Below are positions 56,967 through 64,000 of a stretch of 64,000 nucleotides of DNA, one piece after another. Source of the DNA: Gonapodya sp. JEL0774 (lineage: Eukaryota; Monoblepharomycota; Monoblepharidomycetes; Monoblepharidales; Gonapodyaceae); the NCBI GenBank assembly GCA_027604505.1, contig JADIIX010000032.1, forward strand, positions 62,001 to 126,000, in the 5' to 3' direction. A program made the position numbers and the translations under genes. Numbering within the stretch: position 1 is the first letter of the stretch; every line of letters starts with the position of its first letter. The notes under the pieces are model-generated. The model was not told the origin of the DNA. It did not search any database and was given only the letters and a program-made list of their open reading frames with translations.

Positions 56967-59255
56967 TCACTTCTTTCCTTTTGCTCGGCCCCCTTTCTTC
57001 GCCTTGGCTTTACTACTGTCCGCTTCTTCGACCGACTTTTCAGCTGCAGTCCCCGGATCCGCACTTGTAGCGGCATCGACATCCGTAGCGGCACTCTCCG
57101 ACATGTGCGTGTCCTGCGTGTCCTGTGTCTGGTTTGCATCCTGGAGTCCCTCTGCACTGGCATCCGCCTCTCTGGCGGCCTCGCTCCCCACAATACTCGC
57201 CTCGCTCCCCAAAAACCGTTGCAACAATTCCTTCCTCCGTCTCTCCACAAGATACTCCTCCACCTCCTTCTGTGAAGGCACGGAGTCCACAGCAGCTACA
57301 GCGACCGCGGCCGGGATTCCGTTATAGGAACCGGATACTTCCAGCATTATGTCGTCCAGTTCGTCGTACGGAGTTGGGACGGTTGCGGAGTCAGCGGAAG
57401 GGGACCCTGCGAAATCGAAATGTTGGAAATTTGGTGTCCAGTTGTTTGGCGCGTTAGTGACGGGAAATGTAAAAGTGGGGAAGGAGATTGTATGCGTGTC
57501 CATACACGTTTACCCGTGATCACAGGATCGCCTCTCGTCTTTAGACGCACAACTTCCTTATGCACCAGACTCGCCTACACTCACCATCCACTTTCCTCTT
57601 CTTCGCCATCTTCCCAAACCTCCTGGCCACCCTATCTTCGTACGCCAACAACTCCCCATCATCCTCGTCCCGGTATCCGTAATAGTCGGCGTCAATGTTG
57701 CGGGATAGCTCGTACCGCGTGCGGGGGACAGGTCCATCGGAGGAAACCGCGGATTCAAAGAGTTCACGGACGCCGGGGAGGTGTTTGGCGCGACCGAAGT
57801 ACCTTTTGCGGTTATGTTGTGATTATGGGTGTGGTGCAAGGTCCGGTCATGACGGGTTGGTGGCCCAGCAAATGTGAGCGCACTGGCTCAGATCAAAGGG
57901 AGCGGATTCATCGTCCCGAGCAAGAGTTCAAGCTTCTCTCCAGTCCTCTGACAGGCTTCTTCCTGTCATGCAGTTACCCGACATCACACGTTCAACTCGT
58001 CCCTAACCCGTCACTTTTACGCCAAGCACCTACGCCAAACCCCGCTCCCTCTAAAGACGTACCTATAACCCCTACTCCCTGGTACTTCTTTACCGTCGGC
58101 ATCGTAGGTTCTGCCACCAGACCGCTTATAATTCGGCCCGCCCAGCTCGATGATACGGTTCTCCCAATGGGATTTCTCGCGAATCAACTTGTTGATTTCG
58201 TCGTTGAGGTCGCGGACTTGGTAGTCGTTGAGGCCGGCTGTGAAATGTGTTTGGGGAGAGTGGTAGGGTAGAATTGTGTGAATAACAACTGATACTCCAC
58301 CACCGCCTTGCCCAACAGAGTCCTCGTTATTGTCTTCTCAGTGCTCGACCCAATCTCGCCAGGTTGCGACTCATTTCTCAGTCCCGGAGGATCACACTGA
58401 ACCCATTGCAACCTCTCACATGAAGGCGTGGGCCATCTTACTCGCTACTCGTTTCCATGACTCTGATTTCACCCGATGACGGTGTCACTTTATTTTCTGT
58501 TTACCAAAACCACCACCCTTCCTCCTCCTGCAAACCGCGCTCCGTTCTCGCTCATCTTGAGGACATTTCCCTTCCCCCCTGACATCGATAAAGGAGTATT
58601 TCCAAGTCTTTCTTGGTGACTAGAGATTCATTGCGAAGGACGGAGGACAGGATGTGTGTTCGTGGGGAGTGTCACATGTGCAGACGGCGACGTCCGGACA
58701 TGCCGTGGTACTGTGCACACGGAGGAACACACTTCCAGCTTTCGAACATTCCAATTTCGAGTTCGCCTGCGCCACTGATCCTCTCAGTATCGACTCACGG
58801 CCTTCGGTGTGACCTCCGTGCTCCACTTTAGTGCTCAACCAGCTTCCGTACCATGGTCACCCTTCCAGCTCGAAGGAACCACACCGTCAGACACAAACTC
58901 ACAGTCCTGAATCTTCGCCACCTTTTTCCCAATCTCGCTCAAAATTTGGCCCCTCCATCGTTCCGCCTCTTTCAGATCGTCCACCAGTGAAGCCAGGTAC
59001 GGTCGCTTCTGGTTCGGTTTTACCAGACCAAGCTCAGCTTGCTGGGCTTCCCGGAACCGGTAGAGCATGGACCTGAGAGTGATTGAATGAGTTGAGACGC
59101 ACTGCGAGTAGGACAACCAGTAGAGGAACGTACTGAGCCTTTTCTTGATTTCGAGCCTAGCATTCGTGGTAGTTTCGTCAATGGTAATGTGGCAGAATGT
59201 GGAAGCATCGGCATCAAGTGTATCATGACAGAATTGGAGCCGTAATTCCAACCAT
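56967..59255 (-). CDS. ISY1: Pre-mRNA-splicing factor ISY1
   Basis: This is a component of the NineTeen/Prp19-associated catalytic spliceosome. Exons read [20 protein letters not shown], then [20 protein letters not shown] and [17 protein letters not shown]. The next exon gives [18 protein letters not shown] and [15 protein letters not shown] near 58130-58240. The core end reads [16 protein letters not shown] and [20 protein letters not shown]. The C-terminal exon contains the conserved [20 protein letters not shown] and then a charged tail ending [10 protein letters not shown] at 56967. The Ala of the family MARN start follows a TAG acceptor, so the ATG must come from an upstream exon. The ATG at 59255 followed immediately by a GTTGGA donor is the best candidate. 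That start is tentative; the rest is secure. Confidence 0.9.
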
Positions 59256-60508
59256 GTGAGGAAGAGCGCAAGCAGAGTTCAATGGCATCAAAATAATGTT
59301 TCGAGAATTGCTTTCATGTGAAGGCCAAGAGCATCCAGACTGACCATAATTGGATATGCCGCAGTAAGTCAGTCAGGTGAAGTCGTGGAGTGTGGATGCT
59401 TCTATGCATGAAATTACACCAATATCACTGGCAGTCACCCACAGCCAAAGGTGCACAGTCCACCACATCATGTGGTTTCGCGGAACAGAGTCGTTGGAAG
59501 GGCGTGAAAGAGAAAACACAATGCGAGGAACTCGTGTGTGACTCAAGTTATTCATTCTCAGGTGCTGATATGTACATACCATACATATAGTAGCAAATGA
59601 TGCGTGATGTTCATCTTCAATCGCGGGGCAAAAGTCAAACATGTCGTGTTCATCTAGACATAGATAGAAAATGTTTGGGCATCGATTGTAGTGCTCTATT
59701 TGAGTTTTGATAAGTCCGTCTTCAAAGTGTTCATCGCGATGTATCGGGATATTACATCGCGAGGTTCACCACTTTGCTACTCCTCATGACTTCTTCCAAT
59801 CGCGAGAAAATGGGATAAAACAATATTTGAAGGGTTGGGTAGTTTCTGGCAAACCTGTGAGTCGGGGGTGGGGTGGGCGGGGATGATGTAATCGTTCCGT
59901 CATCATGGTGTCAAAAAACAATTTCGATTGCAATTTCGTGAATCGGACTGCATGCAAATTTCAACTTGACCAATATCAACTTTGTATCGTGCTTCGATTT
60001 GAGGAGGTCTGAAGAACAAGTGGAGGAGAGCTAATACATACCTATACATACATATGTGCTCATGTGACAGGCCGTACAGTGAAGCTTGCCCACCTTCCCG
60101 CTTGTGCATCCATCGCTCAAATATACAGAGCAGCAGCAACAGCACTGAAGTGCAGTATCTCATCCGGAGCGGATGAATAAGATCCTTGTAATAGGGCCTG
60201 TAAACAATCAACAAGAGATGCACCTTGGTAATGGCATCCGGCAGTTTCTTCCGGTCGGGCAACAGGCAACGTCGTGAAAAGAATACGGGGATGTACGGAT
60301 CATCGATAAACAAGTACAAATCAACGTATCCTGGTGCCCGGAGTATCCAAATTACGGAACACGGGTGCTTGTCAAATTCCTGGGACACACCCCTAAAAAT
60401 TCGTCATGTCCTTTTTGCCCTGTCAAAATCGCGCTCGGACACTGTTCGGACCTCCGCCCTCGTCCTTGCCTCCTCACCCAAAAACTCTGTACGCGCAAAG
60501 ACCGATCC
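59256..60508. other. Divergent intergenic region between ISY1 and the sulfur transporter
   Basis: This is a stretch of about 1.25 kb with no recognised gene. A 161-codon minus-strand frame at 59903-60388 is open but starts at GTG and has no family resemblance. Short inverted TACATACC/ACATACATA-type AT runs occur near 60030-60060. Confidence 0.4.
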
Positions 60509-62565
60509 ATGTCCGAAACTCAACGCCCGCCGGACATCGCGTCTATCGATTCTCAGAACTCGTACCCGCCGATATCGCCCGTATCCCGCGATGGCAGTTC
60601 CACCACGACATCTTCCGGCGACTCTGCCACCACACTCACAATCACCCCGCCAAGCCCCGTCCCTCCTACTGCTTACCATGTGGACCTTGAAGCTCGCCTC
60701 GACCAAGATCGCAAGGTGGCGATGGTGACGGGAGGGCACCTGTCATCGGGATGGTTGGAACTGCCAGACAAGAAGGTTTTGATGCCTCCTGGAATGACCA
60801 TAGTGGATGCAAAAACGGCCTTCCTAAAAGCCGCAAAGGAAGCTGCTGGATTGACTTTTGTCGGGCTATTGTTTGGTACGTTGACATTCTACCATACTTG
60901 AGGGAGTTTCCCCGCACCCTGCAACATTCCTTGATTACTCCGATCATGGTCACATACATTACATGTCATCACGATATATTCGTACAGGGTTTTTCACACA
61001 GAAAGGACGGGTGAGTGTGTCTCGACCTTTAGGTGGCGACGTTCCCACGAGATCTGATTTCCTCCACGCCGTTCCGTTCTCACAAACGCCACACCGATTC
61101 CATTCAAATCCCATGCGCCACCTTAATCCAGGCTTTCGAACCAAACCTCATGCAAAAAATGATGCTCTTGACTGATTGGACCCTCGTGAAAATGTTCGTG
61201 ACCGCGGTCGCCACATCGCAGCTCATCTTCGCCGCACTTGACTACACCGATCTCCGAGGCTTTCACGGGTTCCGCTTGGAGAATCAGGCATCTCGGGCCA
61301 ATCGAGGACTGGTACCCGTGGCCGTCGGCTCGATTCTCGTGGGGATCGCCATGACCATGACTGGTGCCTGTCCCATGAACCTGTACTCGCAGGTGGGGAC
61401 AGGCATACAAGGAGCGTGGTTGGTTCTCTGTGGAGGACTCGTGGGAGTAATGATCTTTACTCTGTTCGAACCGTTCATGGCCAAGAAGTTCTTCAAAATG
61501 TACACGATCAAGGCCAAAGGATTCGACATGGACATTGTGAGTTGCTTCAGCTTCCCACACCCACTCAAAGGTGTAAGATGTAAAGAAGATGCAAATCGAG
61601 CATTCTTGATCGCGCTCTTCAGGTCCCTTTGCCATTCTACGTCCTCGCACCAATGCTCGCTGCCGGGAACATGATTTTTGTCGGCCTTTTGCACCGCTTC
61701 GCACCGGCGTCGCCAGGATACCTCGGAGATTACGATTACCCAACTCCATTCCACGCCAAGTGTGAGTACCAATGACAATGATCTTACTATGGTCCCGAAA
61801 CATACGAAGTATCTTTCTCTTGTTGCAGCCTGGCACCCCCTCCTAGCGGGCTTCCTCGTTGGCCTCTTGCAGTTCCCGTCCTTCATCTTGTCAGGGCAGA
61901 TTATTGGCAGCTCAGTGGCGTTTGTGTCGCTTTTATCGCCGCTGTGGGCGGTTATTGCCAAGTTCTTTGGAGTATACAAAACAACTGAGGCGGCAATGTT
62001 CCGATTTCCCTCCAAGGTAGGAGGTTCTTCGACATACTTTGTGAAGAGGCGGGGAAGCTCAGATATTCGTTCAATTCAATTGTGATGATTTAACACGCCC
62101 ATATCGTTGCAACGCGCACCCAACCAGGACGCGATCAAGTCAATGCTCTTTGTCGTTTCAACAATCCTCGGTGGCTACATAAGCGCCCGACTTGGAGGTA
62201 CAATAGGAGTCGCTGCTGGCCCGTTCGGTCCGGGTGTAACAAATGATCCAGGGGCCTTCCAAGTCGCGAATGACGTGCCCATGCTGATTCCAGGACTGGG
62301 CCCGTGGGGTACGACCATTCTCTCCGGGATAATATCGATGTTCGGGGCGAGAGTCGCTCGAGGATGTACCGCAGGACATGGTTTCACGGGGTTCGCGTTA
62401 CTGAGTGTGAGTGTGATCTCACGCTGTCATCTTGTCATCTTGTACGGGATCGCCTTCCTCAATCTCGTATCCGAATAGACGATCTCTATCTTTGCACTCG
62501 GCTGCATCTTTGTGGGAGGGATTGCAAGCGCGTACCTGCTGAAACTATGGGTCACTCATGTGTGA
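60509..62565 (+). CDS. YeeE/YedE-family sulfur (thiosulfate) transporter
   Basis: This is a polytopic membrane protein of the Sulf_transp (YeeE/YedE, TsuA) family, whose bacterial members import thiosulfate through conserved Cys residues. The ATG at 60509 opens a Ser/Thr/Pro-rich cytosolic leader. Helices start with AAKEAAGLTFVGLLFG and continue with DWTLVKMFVTAVATSQLIFA. The first Cys motif is MTMTGACPMNLYSQVGTGIQ. Further segments are LVLCGGLVGVMIFTLFEPFM, LAPMLAAGNMIFVGLL, WHPLLAGFLVGLLQFPSFIL and SMLFVVSTILGGYISARLGG. The second Cys motif, GARVARGCTAGHGFTGFALL, is the family hallmark. The last exon gives ISIFALGCIFVGGIASAYLL and the stop is at 62563-62565. Both Cys motifs are present. Eukaryotic members are sporadic, so horizontal origin is possible. 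The five or more introns argue it is long resident. Confidence 0.87.
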
Positions 62566-62949
62566 CGTAGGTCTGATTCGATTGGGGGCTAGAAATCAAC
62601 TCGTCTTGCACTTTCCCACATAACATACCAACAAACTAATTCTGGAGCGTGAAGCGGCACACTAAAGAAAGTTACAACTTGCACTTTTCCTCAGTCTTTT
62701 TGCTGTTTCTGTTCGTCACAAGAGTTGAACTAATAAGAAACAGAATCTAAATTCATTGACACGGAAGATCTTGTAGGAGACAGTCACCTTGTTACTTCAA
62801 ATCCTGTGTCCAAGAACGTTCAATCAACGGTTTGCAAATGTATAATGTCCTATTCGGCAGTATGCCTATTATGTGCTGCTACATTGTGTTGATGATTTCG
62901 GGAGGGTCTCACAGCACCCGCCCTCCCCATTGCTTTAAACCCTGTCAAA
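62566..62949. other. Intergenic region
   Basis: This is a 384-base gap between tandem plus-strand genes. It is AT-rich in its first half. I see nothing beyond presumed terminator and promoter sequence. Confidence 0.4.
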
Positions 62950-64000
62950 ATGGGTAACAAGCCATCCTCTACCCCATCGTCGTCCGCATCTTCCATTCGC
63001 CAGAGATTTGAGAGAGCTGGGAAAACAGGGGTTCTCTCTCTGGCAGGGGCAGGGTTGAAAGAACTACCAGGAGCGTTTGAGGCAGGTTTGGGGCGCGAGG
63101 AGGTAGCTGGCGTCAAGAGTTTGGACTTATCTGGAAACAAGTTTACTAGGATGTAAGCAAGTTGATCGAGACTCGACTGAGTGGAGGGAGCTGATGATTG
63201 GTGATCGTTCCACATCAGACCCCCAACGATCAGCGCATTCGAGAACGTCAAGATGGTCAATCTCGCCAGCAACTCCCTGACGTCTTTACCTTCGGAGCTG
63301 TTCGCTCTGAGTAAAATTGAAACGCTCAATATTGCTGGAAACTTGTTGGGAACTTTACCAGAAGGTGCGGGAAAGGCGATGTCATGGCTTGATCATCCAG
63401 AATCGTGCTCATCACCACAGCCTCTCTCTGCCGCTCGACACTACTGTAACTGGTCCATTGATTGTCACTGTTGGGCAGCCATCTCAAAGCTTACTTCTCT
63501 CCGTACCCTTAATCTCTCAAAGAACTCCTTGAGGTCTCTGCCCTCGACCTTGGGTACGCTGTCAAGCTTACGCGTCCTCCTCATTGATGGTTGGCATGAA
63601 TCTGGCGGCGGACTTCGGTCACCCTTTTCATGTACCTCCTTTTCTTGGTTTCGTGTTTGTAGGGAATCGTCTCACGGCACTTCCACCTTCTCTTGGCAAT
63701 CTGACAAGCCTTGAGGAATTGAATGTCGATGACAATCAAATTGAGGTTGTTCCAACGGAGCTTGCAGGGTGCACTGCACTGAAAACACTGCGGCTGTCGG
63801 GGAACAAGATTGAGAAGGAGGGCATGCCGGGCGAAATCTTCACCGAAACAAAGGTCAATGTCGTTTCATTGGTGAGTCCTGCAACGTTACTTAACGGTTC
63901 TTGAGGCTCGTGTGTCCAGTGCTGATTATTCAACATAAATCTTTCAGGACCGAAATCCCATCAGAGATTCGGATATTCAACAGATACCTGGTTTTGATAC
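62950..64000 (+). CDS. LRRC57: LRRC57-like leucine-rich repeat protein (3' end outside window)
   Basis: This is a small LRR protein whose animal homologue is LRRC57. The ATG at 62950 gives MGNKPSSTPSS, with Gly2 and a downstream Ser suggesting N-myristoylation, and then RFERAGKTGVLSLAGAGLKE, matching the AQKTGVFQL region of the human protein. LRR units follow: VKSLDLSGNKFTRM-PPTISA, VKMVNLASNSLTSLPSELFA, KIETLNIAGNLLGTLPEG, LRTLNLSKNSLRSLPSTLGT, GNRLTALPPSLGNLTSLEEL and LKTLRLSGNKIEKEGMP. The visible last exon reads DRNPIRDSDIQQIPGFD, like the EGNLFEIKKLRELEGYD end of the animal protein, so only a few codons are missing. At least four introns are seen. The molecular role is unknown. Confidence 0.87.

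Noticed and set aside
59903-60388. 161-codon minus-strand frame upstream of the sulfur transporter
   Set aside because: It starts at GTG, has no splice context or family resemblance, and lies in an AT-rich intergenic region. Left unannotated as a gene.
61123-62015. Two long minus-strand frames (237 and 243 codons) across the sulfur transporter
   Set aside because: They are shadows of strongly conserved transporter exons on the plus strand.
62850-63329. 159-codon minus-strand frame over the start of LRRC57
   Set aside because: The plus strand encodes clear leucine-rich repeats here, so this is a shadow.
1-64000. CRISPR arrays, bacterial operons, tRNA and rRNA genes
   Set aside because: Genes are split by spliceosomal introns throughout. 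No regularly spaced repeats were found, and I could not identify a tRNA cloverleaf or rRNA segment by eye.

Overview
The window comes from an intron-rich eukaryotic nuclear genome. Almost every gene is split by short introns (mostly about 50-100 nt, usual donor GTGAGT or GTAAGT, acceptor YAG), and proteins can only be read by joining exons. Several genes are fungal in character: a UapA-type purine permease, a GH18 chitinase, a metacaspase, a Pnc1-type nicotinamidase, Bmt2, Swd2 and a GH79 enzyme. Others are better known from animals and are, to my knowledge, rare or absent in Dikarya: a Churchill protein, an ankyrin-AAA+ CLPB/Skd3, LRRC57 and an SDR42E-type dehydrogenase. I infer an early-diverging, possibly chytrid-like, fungus. 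This is inference; no rRNA or other marker gene is present.

Layout, left to right (strand): NCS2 purine permease (-, runs off the left edge); SDR42E/3beta-HSD-like (+); NFX1/FAP1-type RING, NF-X1 and R3H protein (+); class III aminotransferase (-); vacuolar amino acid transporter (+); ABHD12-like hydrolase (+); NAA40/NatD histone N-acetyltransferase (+); Kelch-repeat protein (+); RFC2/Rfc4 clamp-loader subunit (-); PIG-P (-). Next is an accessory block: a broken copy of an unknown two-TM gene (+), a secreted GH79 glycosidase (-), and the intact paralogue of the unknown gene (+). These two copies lie in a dispersed direct duplication of about 1.3 kb. Then come pirin (+), a gene-poor stretch of about 3.4 kb, a crotonase-fold protein (+), a mitotic-type cyclin (-), nicotinamidase (-), GH18 chitinase (+), Churchill (-), metacaspase (+), Skd3-like CLPB (+), Bmt2 (+), WDR82/Swd2 (+), USP22/Ubp8-like deubiquitinase (-), ISY1 (-), a YeeE/YedE sulfur transporter (+) and LRRC57 (+, runs off the right edge).

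Most genes are housekeeping and there is no obvious metabolic cluster. Some functions are related: WDR82 (COMPASS/CPF) and the USP22-like enzyme (SAGA) are convergent neighbours that both act on histone marks, and NAA40 acetylates histone N-termini. Nicotinamidase/chitinase and Churchill/metacaspase are head-to-head pairs separated by about 145 bp and probably share promoters.

The observations most worth a second look are the unknown duplicated membrane-protein family with one frameshifted copy, the ankyrin-AAA+ CLPB, the Churchill gene, and the long proline-rich tail on the deubiquitinase. Splice sites were placed by eye from protein family conservation, so exon boundaries are approximate unless stated. 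The gene limits give the start and stop codons I consider most likely.
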